From JASGDB01 sp049841315 (GTDB taxonomy: Bacteria; Bacteroidota; Bacteroidia; Flavobacteriales; Weeksellaceae), in contig JASGDB010000150.1 of assembly GCA_049841315.1 (NCBI GenBank), positions 1 through 53,373 of the forward strand: a DNA stretch of 53,373 nt, in the 5' to 3' direction. The notes under the pieces are model-generated. The model made no database searches, was not told the origin of the DNA, and worked only from the letters and a program-made list of their open reading frames with translations. The first letter of the stretch is position 1; each line of letters opens with the position of its first letter. Both the position numbers and the translations under genes were made by a program. Below are positions 33,979 to 42,912 of the stretch, one piece after another.

Positions 33979-35118
33979 ATGAACAAAACTAAAATCTGGC
34001 TTTCCTCGCCGCACATGGGAGGAAACGAACTGAAATATATTCACGAAGCGTTCGACGAAAATTGGGTTGCTCCTTTAGGCCCGAACGTAAACGGTTTTGA
34101 AGCCGATTTGGAAAATTTCCTGAATACAGATGTCAAAGTTGCCGCACTTTCTGCCGGAACTGCGGCTTTGCATTTAGCCCTAATAGAATGTGGTGTGAAA
34201 TACAACGATGAAGTCATCTGCCAGTCAATGACGTTTTCCGCTTCCGCCAATCCGATTGCTTATTGTGGTGCAATTCCCGTTTTCATCGATTCCGAACCGG
34301 AAACTTGGAATATGTGTCCGAAAGCACTTCGTGAAGCTGTGGAAGACCGAATTTCAAAAGGAAAAAAACCGAAAGCCATTATCGTTGTCCATCTGTACGG
34401 AATGCCTGCCAAAATGGACGAAATTTCTACCATTGCAAAAGAATTTGATATTCCCGTAATCGAAGATGCTGCGGAAGCCTTAGGCTCAAAATACAAAGGA
34501 AAATCCTGCGGAACATTCGGGCGTTTTGGAATTTTGTCTTTTAACGGAAACAAGATTATTACCACTTCCGGAGGCGGAGCGTTGGTCTGCCATTCTCAGG
34601 AAGACAAGGATAAAACCGTTTTTCTTTCCACACAGGCGAGAGACAACGCACCTCATTATCAACATTCGCATATCGGGTACAATTACAGAATGAGCAACAT
34701 CACCGCCGGAATCGGTCGCGGACAAATGGAAGTGCTCAATGAAAGAGTTTCCGCCCGCCGAAAAATGAACGGATTTTATCAAGATTTGTTCAAAAATATT
34801 GACGGTGTAACGGTATTAACCGAGCCTGATGAAATTTATTTTTCCAACCACTGGCTTTCTGCGATTGTTATTGATTCAAAAATTGCAGGAAAAACACGGG
34901 AAGATTTGCGTTTGGCAATGGAAAAAGAAAACATAGAATCCCGCCCGCTTTGGAAGCCGATGCATTTGCAGCCGGTTTTTGAAGGAACTCCTTATTATGG
35001 AGGTAAAATCGCCGAAAACCTGTTTGAAAACGGACTTTGCCTGCCTTCCGGGTCCAATTTGTCGGATAGCGACAGAGAAAGGATTCGGGAAGTTATCAAT
35101 CATTGTTTTAATTCTTAA
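33979..35118 (+). CDS. PLP-dependent sugar aminotransferase, PglE/DegT type
   Basis: 379 residues, DegT/DnrJ/EryC1/StrS family. The PLP-linking lysine is K192 in SFNGNKIITTSGGG, with D163 in the EDAAEALG motif contacting the pyridine nitrogen. It aminates C4 of the UDP-4-keto-6-deoxy sugar made by the dehydratase at 19648; the product can be acetylated (PglD-like) or formylated by products of the left-hand genes. A 77-bp gap precedes it. Confidence 0.92.
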   Translation: MNKTKIWLSSPHMGGNELKYIHEAFDENWVAPLGPNVNGFEADLENFLNTDVKVAALSAGTAALHLALIECGVKYNDEVICQSMTFSASANPIAYCGAIPVFIDSEPETWNMCPKALREAVEDRISKGKKPKAIIVVHLYGMPAKMDEISTIAKEFDIPVIEDAAEALGSKYKGKSCGTFGRFGILSFNGNKIITTSGGGALVCHSQEDKDKTVFLSTQARDNAPHYQHSHIGYNYRMSNITAGIGRGQMEVLNERVSARRKMNGFYQDLFKNIDGVTVLTEPDEIYFSNHWLSAIVIDSKIAGKTREDLRLAMEKENIESRPLWKPMHLQPVFEGTPYYGGKIAENLFENGLCLPSGSNLSDSDRERIREVINHCFNS

Positions 35119-35124
35119 TCCCAG

Positions 35125-35685
35125 ATGATTCAAAAAAGAATTTTCGATGTTTTTTTCTCTTTTCTGATGATAGCGGTGCTGTTTCCGTTTCTTGTGCTGT
35201 TTTTTGTGGTGGCAAGTGTGGATACATCGGCAAACGGACTATTCATTCAGCAGAGAATCGGGCGTTTCGGAAACCCCTTTTCGATTTATAAATTCCGAAC
35301 CATACACCCGCAAAAAAATACAATTTCCAAAATAGGAAATTTTTTCAGAAAATATAAAATTGACGAACTTCCCCAGCTTTTTAATATTCTGAAAGGCGAA
35401 ATGACTTTTGTAGGCCCAAGACCCGATATTGCGGGATATTATGATGTTTTAAAAGGTGAAAACAGAAAAGTTCTTCAACTAAAACCGGGACTCACTTCCG
35501 AAGCCAGCATTAAGTACAGAAATGAAGAAGAATTGCTCTCCGAAATGGAAAATCCATTGCAGTATAATGACGAAATCCTTTTCCCCGACAAAGTAAAAAT
35601 GAACCTCGAATATCTGGAAAAAATGTCATTAAAAACCGATTTAAAAATTATCATCAAAACGATAACTACTATATTTGAAAAATAA
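35125..35685 (+). CDS. Second initiating sugar phosphotransferase
   Basis: 186 residues. N-terminal membrane hairpin (about 10-32), then FIQQRIGRFGNPFSIYKFRT, the Asp-Glu pair in KIDELPQL, and TFVGPRPD. Same enzyme class as the gene at 13539 but clearly divergent, with a shorter middle region. It starts 6 bp after the aminotransferase, a common pairing that suggests it accepts the 4-amino-sugar nucleotide derivative. Confidence 0.88.
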   Translation: MIQKRIFDVFFSFLMIAVLFPFLVLFFVVASVDTSANGLFIQQRIGRFGNPFSIYKFRTIHPQKNTISKIGNFFRKYKIDELPQLFNILKGEMTFVGPRPDIAGYYDVLKGENRKVLQLKPGLTSEASIKYRNEEELLSEMENPLQYNDEILFPDKVKMNLEYLEKMSLKTDLKIIIKTITTIFEK

Positions 35686-35701
35686 ATAAAATGTCCCCTT
35701 A

Positions 35702-35761
35702 TTCCCCTCCTTTGGAGGGGTGGCAAAATTTTCAGAAAGAAAATTTTGACGGGGTGGTTAA
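35702..35761 (+). repeat. 60-bp double-hairpin repeat, copy B
   Basis: The inverted partner of 11552-11611, identical at 59 of 60 positions. It fills the gap between the sugar transferase and rfbC genes. A and B bracket about 24 kb in opposite orientation. Confidence 0.85.
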
Positions 35762-35777
35762 AACATAAAACAATTGT

Positions 35778-36323
35778 ATGAAACTCATCGAAACCCCATT
35801 AAAAGACTGCTACATCATCGAACCCACAATTTTTGAAGATGAAAGAGGATATTTTTACGAAAAATACAACGAACAAAAATTTCATGAGCAAACAGGCTTG
35901 AACGGACATTTCGTGCAGGACAATATTTCAAAATCGTCTTACGGTGTGCTTCGCGGACTTCATTTGCAGAAAGGAGAGAACGCTCAGGCGAAATTGGTTT
36001 CTTGCTTGGAAGGAAAAGTTTTTGATGTTGCGGTGGATTTGCGTCCCGATTCTCCCACTTTCGGAAAATGGTACGGTGTGGAACTTACAGCGGAAAACAA
36101 ATTGCAGTTTTATGTTCCGAGAGGTTTCGGACACGGATTTTCCGTGTTGAGTGAAACGGCGGTTTTTGCTTATAAATGCGATAATTTTTACAACAAAGAA
36201 TCCGAAGGCGGCGTTCTCTGGAACGATACCGAACTGAATATAGACTGGAAACTTCCCGCAGAAGACGTTATCCTTTCAGAAAAAGATAAAGCCCAACTGA
36301 AATTTTCGGAACGGAATTTTTAA
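35778..36323 (+). CDS. rfbC: dTDP-4-dehydrorhamnose 3,5-epimerase
   Basis: 181 residues, cupin-fold RmlC family. Conserved: FEDERGYFYEKYN, NISKSSYGVLRGLHLQ (catalytic His in RGLH), KLVSCLEGKVFDVAVDLR and PRGFGHGFSVLSE. It epimerises C3 and C5 of dTDP-4-keto-6-deoxyglucose on the way to dTDP-L-rhamnose. The other rhamnose genes are not in the window, so they must lie elsewhere if the pathway is complete. Confidence 0.93.
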   Translation: MKLIETPLKDCYIIEPTIFEDERGYFYEKYNEQKFHEQTGLNGHFVQDNISKSSYGVLRGLHLQKGENAQAKLVSCLEGKVFDVAVDLRPDSPTFGKWYGVELTAENKLQFYVPRGFGHGFSVLSETAVFAYKCDNFYNKESEGGVLWNDTELNIDWKLPAEDVILSEKDKAQLKFSERNF

Positions 36324-36636
36324 TAAATTACAGGTGTATTCAATATTTTTAAAAAGTTTATAAAACGAACAGTGAAATTTCTTTTAATTTGCCTCCCGAT
36401 TTTATTTTTTCATGAAAAAAGTGCTGTCCGAAAATAAAAGATTTTATAAATTATCAGGATTAATTAAAACGATAGTGCCTGAAAGTCTTATAGATAGGGG
36501 ATGTTTGAATAAAATTATCGGTAAAATGCATTGAAAAACTTGGTGGAAATCTAAAATTTTCATAAATTTACAAAACTTTGATAGGGCATTATGTTACTAA
36601 AAAGTAATAAATTTTTTTTCATCATTTGTGTTTTTG
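36324..36636. other. Spacer at the right end of the polysaccharide locus
   Basis: AT-rich with no recognised gene. A 40-codon frame (36412-36534, plus strand) begins MKKVLSENKRFYKLSGLIKT; it has no support beyond an ATG and stop. A terminator hairpin closes the region. Confidence 0.4.
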
Positions 36637-36665
36637 GAATCGCGTTGTGAAACGCGATTCTTTTT
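36637..36665. terminator. Terminator between rfbC and the DUF3810 gene
   Basis: Perfect arms GAATCGCGTT and AACGCGATTC around GTGA, followed by a T-run on the plus strand. It lies between convergent genes, next to the DUF3810 stop. Confidence 0.75.
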
Positions 36666-36668
36666 GTT

Positions 36669-37730
36669 TTACAGTGATGAATTTCTTTCGTAACGAATCA
36701 GTAAATCAACGAAATAAGAATAAGTAATGCTTCCTTCCTGCTGGTTCATTTTAAGGAAAAGATTATTGGTAATACCGAAAAATTCATCCATATAACCACG
36801 GTGTTCTTCGATGAATTTTTTTTCATTCCGTCGGTCTCTTTTCATTCCGGCTGAGTATTGTTCCAGCATTGCTTCTGAATATTTGGGGTCATAGACATAA
36901 ATATTGCTAAGCAGGCTTTTAAGAACGTGATAATTCGTGGCGTATTTCAAATCCGGATTATCGGAATCCTTACCGATAAGATAAGCGATGAAATTGGCTT
37001 CCTGTTCCCTTGCAAAACCAATCTGATGAGCACTTTCGTGAGCAAGCGTAAAAGGCAGATAAGAAGATGGCAGATTTTTATTGTACTGCGCTTCTGCTGT
37101 GAAAGGATTGTAATATCCCAGAATCCCGGCATAGCTCATGATTCCGGAAAAAACTGAGGGCTTAAAGGAATGTATTCCCGTTGCTTTTTTATCGGTCAGA
37201 TTTTTCGGAAGCAGATGTTGTCTTTTCAGGATTTCATTTTCAATGAGAGTTTTGTCTGAAATTTGAAAAACACCATTTTCGTCGGTTTTCACATATTGTC
37301 TTTGTTCAATACATTTTTGGAGATATTTTTCTGCGAGGGATTTGGCTTCTTCAAGAGTGGGTTTTTTGTCGGAAAGTTTTTCAACCAAAGGTTTCTGAAA
37401 ATAAAGCATTCCCCAGAACATCTGATACACAAAGTAAATCAGATTGGCAAAAATTAAAATTCCCGCATCTATTTTCTTTTTTCTGAAAATTTTAAACAGA
37501 AAATAAACGCTTCCCAATCCCAAAAGACTATAAAAAACATCACCCACCGAAAAAGGAAAAACAGAAAATATTTTCTGGTGAATGCTATTCTGCCATTCAA
37601 AAAATTTTCCGTTTAATGAAATGATAAGGTCAATTTTTGAGAAAATATAAAACAAAACAAATTGGGCAAGTAAAATACCTGCCCAAAATCTTTTCCTCTC
37701 TAATAATTGTTTTTTAGTGTCCACCGTCAC
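36669..37730 (-). CDS. DUF3810 family membrane protein, putative metallopeptidase
   Basis: 353 residues. Three N-terminal membrane helices (about 15-30, 58-76 and 88-110) precede a soluble domain with a zincin-type motif HESAH and a downstream acidic helix REQEANFIAYL that could supply the third zinc ligand. The family is common in Bacteroidota with no defined substrate; membrane-bound proteolysis is inferred from the motif only. Its start overlaps the end of the sugar permease gene by 17 bp. Confidence 0.82.
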   Translation of the reverse strand: MTVDTKKQLLERKRFWAGILLAQFVLFYIFSKIDLIISLNGKFFEWQNSIHQKIFSVFPFSVGDVFYSLLGLGSVYFLFKIFRKKKIDAGILIFANLIYFVYQMFWGMLYFQKPLVEKLSDKKPTLEEAKSLAEKYLQKCIEQRQYVKTDENGVFQISDKTLIENEILKRQHLLPKNLTDKKATGIHSFKPSVFSGIMSYAGILGYYNPFTAEAQYNKNLPSSYLPFTLAHESAHQIGFAREQEANFIAYLIGKDSDNPDLKYATNYHVLKSLLSNIYVYDPKYSEAMLEQYSAGMKRDRRNEKKFIEEHRGYMDEFFGITNNLFLKMNQQEGSITYSYFVDLLIRYERNSSL

Positions 37731-39159
37731 TTTTTATTTTGTCCAGATCAATGCCTTGATCTTTCAGGATTTTGCTTACTCTTACCGCATAAAATGCAAG
37801 ATAAGCAAAACAGATTACACCAACAATATAACTGAAATGAATGGTCGTTAAATCCGCCAGATATCCCTGAATCAAACTTATAATTCCGCCTCCCATAATC
37901 ATCATAATCAGAGAGCTACTTCCCTGATTGGTATATTTCCCCAGTCCGTTGATTGCCAGTGCGAAAATACAAGGCCAAAGTGTGGAGCAGAATAATCCGA
38001 CACTTGTAAACGCATATACGGAAGTCATTCCTGAAGTCAGCATTCCGGTTAAAGTTGCGACAATTCCCATTGATGAAAAAATGAGCAGCATTCTTGCCGG
38101 ATTTCCCTTACTCATAATATCGCAGGCAATCATCACGAGAATAATTACACCATAGATATAAAAATGGGAAAGGTCGTGCTTTGCGATTGCATTTACCAAA
38201 AGGAAAACACCGAAAGCAAGATATGGAGCGAGAAATCTCAGTATTTTTTTAAAGCCGGCATTGATATCAAAAGCGTCAACAGCACCCGTCCAACGTCCGA
38301 TCATTAACGAAGCCCAATACAATGAAACATACGGAGCGATATCTCTGGTCTCAAAACCAAGAGATTTTTCCATATAAGCAGGAAGATTACTCGCCGTGGA
38401 AACTTCCACACCTACATAAAGAAAAATCGCGATCATTCCCAAAGTAAGCTGTGGATATTGGAATGCGGATGTTCTGTGTTCTCCAGGAACAACATCATCT
38501 GTACTTTCTTCGATAGTTGGAGTAATAGCCGGAAGAGAGGAGAATTTCAGCATAACGGCAACCAATATAAAAGCTGCGCCCAGTACAAGATATGGGATTT
38601 TCACGGATTCAATGCTTGCATCCGTATTGGCAGCAGTTGCAGATCCGAAAATCGCAAAAGCCACGATTAGCGGTCCTATTGTTGTTCCCAGATTATTAAT
38701 TCCTCCTGCCATTGTCAAACGTTGCGATCCTGTTTCTGTGGGGCCTATTTCAATAGCCAAAGGATTGGCTACAATCTGCTGCAGAGAGAATCCTAATCCG
38801 ACAATAAAAAGCCCTGAAAGCATCAGCGGAAATGAACCGAGATTTGCAGCAGGATAGAAAAGCAGCGTACCAACTGCCGAAATCAAAAGACCTACAATCA
38901 ACCCGTTTTTATAGCCTATTTTGTTGATGAGATCTTGTTTCAAACCTTTGGAAACAAAGATATAGATTAAAGATCCTACAGTATACGCTACATAAAAAGC
39001 AAAAGAAACCAGCTGGCTCTGCCATTGTTCCAGATTAAAGGCTTTTTTGAAAACCGGGATCAGGATATCATTGCTCGCAGCAACAAATCCCCAGAAAAAA
39101 AATACGGTAACCAGTGAAGCGAATTGCCCCCAGTTGGTCTGTTTAGAATAATTGGACAT
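37714..39159 (-). CDS. Sugar MFS transporter, FucP/GluP type
   Basis: 481 residues with twelve predicted membrane helices. The FucP-family signature is seen in the first helix region (FFFWGFVAASNDILIPVFKK) and in the LQQIVANPLAIEIGP segment. Members are proton-coupled importers of fucose, glucose or galactose. The substrate is not clear here. A -7 box lies just upstream, overlapping the end of the preceding acyltransferase gene. Confidence 0.88.
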   Translation of the reverse strand: MSNYSKQTNWGQFASLVTVFFFWGFVAASNDILIPVFKKAFNLEQWQSQLVSFAFYVAYTVGSLIYIFVSKGLKQDLINKIGYKNGLIVGLLISAVGTLLFYPAANLGSFPLMLSGLFIVGLGFSLQQIVANPLAIEIGPTETGSQRLTMAGGINNLGTTIGPLIVAFAIFGSATAANTDASIESVKIPYLVLGAAFILVAVMLKFSSLPAITPTIEESTDDVVPGEHRTSAFQYPQLTLGMIAIFLYVGVEVSTASNLPAYMEKSLGFETRDIAPYVSLYWASLMIGRWTGAVDAFDINAGFKKILRFLAPYLAFGVFLLVNAIAKHDLSHFYIYGVIILVMIACDIMSKGNPARMLLIFSSMGIVATLTGMLTSGMTSVYAFTSVGLFCSTLWPCIFALAINGLGKYTNQGSSSLIMMIMGGGIISLIQGYLADLTTIHFSYIVGVICFAYLAFYAVRVSKILKDQGIDLDKIKSDGGH

Positions 39160-39181
39160 ATTTGTTAAAATTTCTTAATAA

Positions 39182-39189
39182 CAAATATA
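39182..39189 (-). promoter_or_regulatory. -7 promoter box for the sugar permease gene
   Basis: TATATTTG on the minus strand, 22 bp before the ATG and directly next to the acyltransferase stop. Confidence 0.45.
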
Positions 39190-39190
39190 T

Positions 39191-39928
39191 TTATTTTTTT
39201 GATAAATAATACTTCTCCAAAGTTTTTTTTATCTCGTTATGAGAAAATAATTTTAATTCGTTTGTCGGTTGGTCGGGTTCCAGAATGTCGTTCATGAAAA
39301 TTTTTACCTTTCCCGGAAACCCTTTCCCATTATCAAAAGGAAACATTTCTTTCAACCCGCAAAACGTAAAAACCGCAATCGGAAACTGATGTTTCGATGA
39401 CAGGATAAATGCGCCGTCTTTGAAATCGTCCAGAATAATTGATGTATCGTCGGGAACACCGCCTTCGGGAAAAATCACGATGCTTTGTCCGTCATTCATT
39501 CGCTCTGCACATCTTCGGTAAACATCAGCACGGCTTTTGGCGGAATTTCTGTCCACCATTACGCACACTCTTTTGTAAATCGTCCCGAAAATCGGGATTT
39601 TTTCCAACTCTTTTTTCCCGACAAAACAAATCGGATGATGCGGAAAGAGCATCGGCATCAGCATTATGTCCATAATAGAAGTATGATTCGCAATGATAAC
39701 ATAAGGCTGGCTTTTGTCGATTTTTTTATCGGTTTTTCGGATTAATCGGTATCGAAATCCCATTCCGTAAAACATAATATAACACCAAATCCGCATAAAA
39801 AAATACGTGTATCTGTACCAGCTTTTCTTGAATGAAAGCACATAAACGGGAATAAAAAAAAGCAGAATGAAAACGAGTGCAAGTATCACCATCCATCCGC
39901 GCCACAGGTAATTCAGAAGTTTCTTCAT
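39191..39928 (-). CDS. plsC: 1-acyl-glycerol-3-phosphate acyltransferase
   Basis: 245 residues. Two N-terminal hydrophobic segments, then motif I NHTSIMD (HX4D) and motif III FPEGG. PlsC makes phosphatidic acid from lysophosphatidic acid at the inner membrane. Length and motifs are typical, in contrast to the shorter, HX4E-type protein at 8522. The promoter box lies 18 bp upstream. Confidence 0.87.
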   Translation of the reverse strand: MKKLLNYLWRGWMVILALVFILLFFIPVYVLSFKKSWYRYTYFFMRIWCYIMFYGMGFRYRLIRKTDKKIDKSQPYVIIANHTSIMDIMLMPMLFPHHPICFVGKKELEKIPIFGTIYKRVCVMVDRNSAKSRADVYRRCAERMNDGQSIVIFPEGGVPDDTSIILDDFKDGAFILSSKHQFPIAVFTFCGLKEMFPFDNGKGFPGKVKIFMNDILEPDQPTNELKLFSHNEIKKTLEKYYLSKK

Positions 39929-39946
39929 TATTCAGTATTGCAGAAC

Positions 39947-39954
39947 CAAAAATA
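39947..39954 (-). promoter_or_regulatory. -7 promoter box for plsC
   Basis: TATTTTTG on the minus strand matches TAnnTTTG, 18 bp before the plsC ATG. Confidence 0.45.
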
Positions 39955-40053
39955 GGCAATTTTTTTTAGGCAACATTCCTCCGCTGAAATGCATAGTTGT
40001 AGAATGTTTATTGCATATATGTTTTTGGAATAAAATTCGTTATCTTCGTAGAG

Positions 40054-41265
40054 ATGAAAACACTACGATTATTATTTTTGATGCTGACGGTTCAGGTTTC
40101 TGCGCAGGATATACGGAGTATTCAGCTGTTTAATCCTCAAACGAACGATCATACAGCAGTGATTGGCTTCAATGAACAGCTGATTCTGAGATTTGATGAT
40201 TTGACGAATTCTTCAACGATTTACCGCTATACACTTAAACATTACGACCGGAACTGGAACGACGACGGGCTTTTCTTCACCGAATATGCCAACGGCTCGC
40301 TGAACGGAATGATTGACGAATTTCAGTATTCTTTCAATACCTATCAGAAGTATACACATTACAAACTTGCTTTTCCGAATGAAAAAATAAGTCCGAAAAT
40401 TTCCGGAAATTTTGAAATCGTGGTGTATAAGGATTCACCGGATAGGCCGCTTTTCACACGAAGATTCTGCGTGGCGGAAAACGGTGCTTCAGTAGGAGTG
40501 GCAGTTACCCGTTTTTCTGATGCGCGGAATCCTCAGCTCAATCAGCGAGTGGAAATTCAGGCGGTGGGAAGCGGTTCTGCGCTTATCAGCAACATCAATT
40601 CCGTTACGTTAAATGTCATTCAGAACAACAACTGGAATATCGGTGTATATGATGTAAGACCGGGCTCTACGCTCGGAAATAAATTGCTTTTTCAACAGCT
40701 GAATCTTACTTTCCCGGGAAACAACGAATTTTATTATTTTGACAATAAGCTGATGAATCAGCCCTTTGATATGGTAGCCGGTGCAGAAGTGAAAGACGGT
40801 GTGAATTATACGTATCTTTATCCGGTTTGGGCATATCCGATGAATTACCAGTATCAGCCGGATGTGAACGGCGCATTTTATTTCAGGAGAAATGATTTGG
40901 GAATCGAGCGAGATGCATACAGGGAAGGAGATTATTCATGGGTGAATTTTTCCCTTGATTCCGAACCGCTTAATAAAAAACTCTACGTTCTCGGTGGTTT
41001 CAATGATTATCGCCCTTCCAAAGAAAGCGAAATGATTTACGACGAAGCTCACAAAAGATACACAGCAGGGATTTTTCTGAAGCAGGGATTTTATAATTAC
41101 ATCCTCGCAACGGAAAATCCGGACGGTTCGCTGAATTATGGTGAAATCAACGGAAATTTCTGGCAAACCGAAAATCTGTATCAGGCTTTTCTCTATTACA
41201 GACCTTTCGGAAGAAATTACGACGGACTGATAGGATACGGAGAATTCCGAACGCCGATTCGATAG
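40054..41265 (+). CDS. Type IX secretion plug protein, DUF5103
   Basis: 403 residues. A signal peptide (1-18, cut after VSAQ) precedes the DUF5103 beta-rich protein, with the early family segment IRSIQLFNPQTNDHTAV and the late YRPFGRNYDGLIGYGEF block. In Flavobacterium johnsoniae the homologous Plug protein closes the periplasmic side of the SprA translocon of the type IX secretion system. No other T9SS gene is adjacent. A near-consensus box TATCTTCG lies 6 bp upstream of the ATG. Confidence 0.87.
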   Translation: MKTLRLLFLMLTVQVSAQDIRSIQLFNPQTNDHTAVIGFNEQLILRFDDLTNSSTIYRYTLKHYDRNWNDDGLFFTEYANGSLNGMIDEFQYSFNTYQKYTHYKLAFPNEKISPKISGNFEIVVYKDSPDRPLFTRRFCVAENGASVGVAVTRFSDARNPQLNQRVEIQAVGSGSALISNINSVTLNVIQNNNWNIGVYDVRPGSTLGNKLLFQQLNLTFPGNNEFYYFDNKLMNQPFDMVAGAEVKDGVNYTYLYPVWAYPMNYQYQPDVNGAFYFRRNDLGIERDAYREGDYSWVNFSLDSEPLNKKLYVLGGFNDYRPSKESEMIYDEAHKRYTAGIFLKQGFYNYILATENPDGSLNYGEINGNFWQTENLYQAFLYYRPFGRNYDGLIGYGEFRTPIR

Positions 41266-41485
41266 GTATATTATTGAAACGCAAAGGGCTCGAAGGTTTT
41301 TTAGTATTACGCTTTATTATTCGTTCGCAAAGACGTTTCACTCTGCAAAGAAAGATATTATTCTGCCTTAGCTGAGCGGAGTGCCTTTGCGCTCTAAAAG
41401 TAAGGAGGTTAGTATTAAACAGAATCTTTGTGTTCTTCGCGTTAAAAAAATCAAAATGCAAAGACGGTAATGTTTAAATAAAAAA
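41266..41485. repeat. Degenerate CGCAAAG-type repeats
   Basis: Several diverged copies of phrases such as CGCAAAG, CTTTGCGCT and TTCGCGTTAAAAAAA occur on both strands. Similar phrases occur at 50680-50870. No gene is seen. Confidence 0.5.
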
Positions 41486-41521
41486 GAAAAAGAGAATTAA
41501 AATCAATTAATCCTCTTTTTC
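41486..41521. terminator. Bidirectional terminator hairpin
   Basis: Arms GAAAAAGAG and CTCTTTTTC with further AATTAA/TTAAT pairing in the loop. It lies between the T9SS plug gene and the convergent toxin gene; A- and T-runs allow termination in either direction. Confidence 0.6.
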
Positions 41522-41545
41522 AAACAAATCCCCTTTTTATGAACG

Positions 41546-41821
41546 TTAATCCTTATTCTCTTTAAATACTGCCGTAATCAGCAGATAATCTTCCTGTGCG
41601 TTGACAGTGTAGTGAATGTGCGCCGGAAAATCAGCCATTTTGATTACACGGATTTCCTTATACTCCTCATCAGCGGTTTCGGGGTGAGTGGCGATTTCGG
41701 ATGCGGAATCTTTCAGATTTTCCAGAAAACGGATTCCCTTCCCTTTTTCTTCAGCGTTGAAAACCCGCATTAACAGCCTGATGTCGTTCTTTGCAATAGA
41801 TGAAAGAAGGATTTTCACCAC
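41546..41821 (-). CDS. RelE/ParE-family toxin
   Basis: 91 residues. The ParE/RelE-type fold is suggested by MVKILLSSIAKNDI at the start, the helical hairpin region (FLENLKDSASEIATHPE), the basic strand EEYKEIRVIKMADFPAHIHYTV and the final strand YLLITAVFKEN. RelE members cut ribosome-bound mRNA and ParE members inhibit gyrase; sequence alone does not decide. It overlaps the upstream antitoxin frame by 7 bp. Confidence 0.82.
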   Translation of the reverse strand: MVKILLSSIAKNDIRLLMRVFNAEEKGKGIRFLENLKDSASEIATHPETADEEYKEIRVIKMADFPAHIHYTVNAQEDYLLITAVFKENKD

Positions 41822-42045
41822 GCAAAACTGTTTTTCAGCTCACTGATATTTTCCATAAAATCCAGTTTCGTATGCGGATTCAGATTGTGAAACTGCAATC
41901 TGTCCATTACCTCTTCTCTTTGAAACTGCGGAACAGAAACCGTATCGGCAAATTCAAAATTCTCCATGGCATCTGCAAACTTTCTCAGAAGTTCGGGAGT
42001 TAAATTTTCAATTTTTCTTTTTAAGATTTCAACGGTCGCATTCAT
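41815..42045 (-). CDS. Probable antitoxin
   Basis: 76 residues, mostly helical, with no classical DNA-binding domain recognised. Gene order (antitoxin first, overlapping the toxin by 7 bp), size and shared promoter support the role. The C-terminal half (NPHTKLDFMENISELKNSF) could wrap the toxin. A full promoter (TTTG, 19 bp, TACATTTG) precedes it on the minus strand. Confidence 0.72.
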   Translation of the reverse strand: MNATVEILKRKIENLTPELLRKFADAMENFEFADTVSVPQFQREEVMDRLQFHNLNPHTKLDFMENISELKNSFAW

Positions 42046-42432
42046 GATTTTATGATTTTAGAAATGAATCACCCCTCATTTTGATAAGGCAAATGTAGAT
42101 AAAAAATATTTTTATCCAAATAAAATCTCAAAAAATTTAGGGGTATAAATTAAATTTAACATTAAATTAATATTCATTTATTCAAAAACAAGGGGGTTGG
42201 AAGTATAAAATATACTTTTTGGGAATTACACCCCTTAAAAATTTAAAAAAAAATTTTTTTGAAAATGATTTCTTTGGCGAAATGATTTTCGTTTTTTGGA
42301 GTAACCTTTAAAATCAGTTGGAAATTCCGGGCGGTCAATTATTTTTTTTTAACAAATTTTAATATTTTTTCCGTTTAACCATTGTCAAAATCGGCTATCA
42401 AAAAGACAAATAACAAATTAAATTTAAAAAAT
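42046..42432. other. AT-rich spacer between the toxin-antitoxin pair and the Spy-like gene
   Basis: Apart from the antitoxin promoter, this stretch holds long A/T runs and no gene. A TTG-initiated extension of the Spy-like frame to 42382 was considered and set aside because the signal peptide begins at the ATG at 42433. Confidence 0.5.
42090..42120 (-). promoter_or_regulatory. Promoter of the toxin-antitoxin pair
   Basis: On the minus strand a TTTG box (42117-42120) and TACATTTG (42090-42097) are separated by exactly 19 bp, the textbook Bacteroidota spacing. It lies 45 bp before the antitoxin ATG. Confidence 0.7.
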
Positions 42433-42855
42433 ATGAAAAAAATAGCACTTAGCCTTGCATTGGCATTTATCGGAACTTTTGCAATGGCGCAGAAAACAGA
42501 AGCAAAAAAAATCAATCATGAAGAAAGGCAGGAAGCAAGACTAAATCAGCTGAAAGCCGAATTGAATCTTTCTGACAATCAGGTGGCGCAGCTGAAAGCT
42601 CTTCAGGAAAAAAGAAAAAATGAAATGAAGGAGAAACGAGAAGTTTCCAAAGAAGAAAGAGCAAAAAAAATGGAGGAGATGAAAGCCAGACGAACTCAGC
42701 ATGAAGCGGAAATGAAAGCAATTCTTACTCCGGAGCAGTATGATAAATGGCATAAAAACCGCGAAGCGGAAATGAAAGCGAAAAAAGAAGAACTGAAAAG
42801 CAGAAGGCCGATACAAAAAGAAAATAAAACGGCAGTTCAGAGCGAGGTAAAATAA
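42433..42855 (+). CDS. Spy/CpxP-like periplasmic protein
   Basis: 140 residues. A signal peptide (1-19, ending AMAQ) precedes a highly charged helical protein, rich in Lys and Glu. Two LTxxQ-like motifs occur (LNLSDNQVAQLKAL and LTPEQYDKWHKNRE), as in the Spy/CpxP family of periplasmic chaperones and metal-binding stress proteins. Bacteroidota homologues are common and little studied. A terminator follows. Confidence 0.78.
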   Translation: MKKIALSLALAFIGTFAMAQKTEAKKINHEERQEARLNQLKAELNLSDNQVAQLKALQEKRKNEMKEKREVSKEERAKKMEEMKARRTQHEAEMKAILTPEQYDKWHKNREAEMKAKKEELKSRRPIQKENKTAVQSEVK

Positions 42856-42880
42856 TTCATAATTGTGTTTTTTTTAAGGT

Positions 42881-42907
42881 GCGGAAAATTGATTTTCCGC
42901 ATTTTTA
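42881..42907 (+). terminator. Terminator after the Spy-like gene
   Basis: Perfect arms GCGGAAAAT and ATTTTCCGC around TG, then a T-rich run. Confidence 0.75.
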
Positions 42908-42912
42908 TTTTG

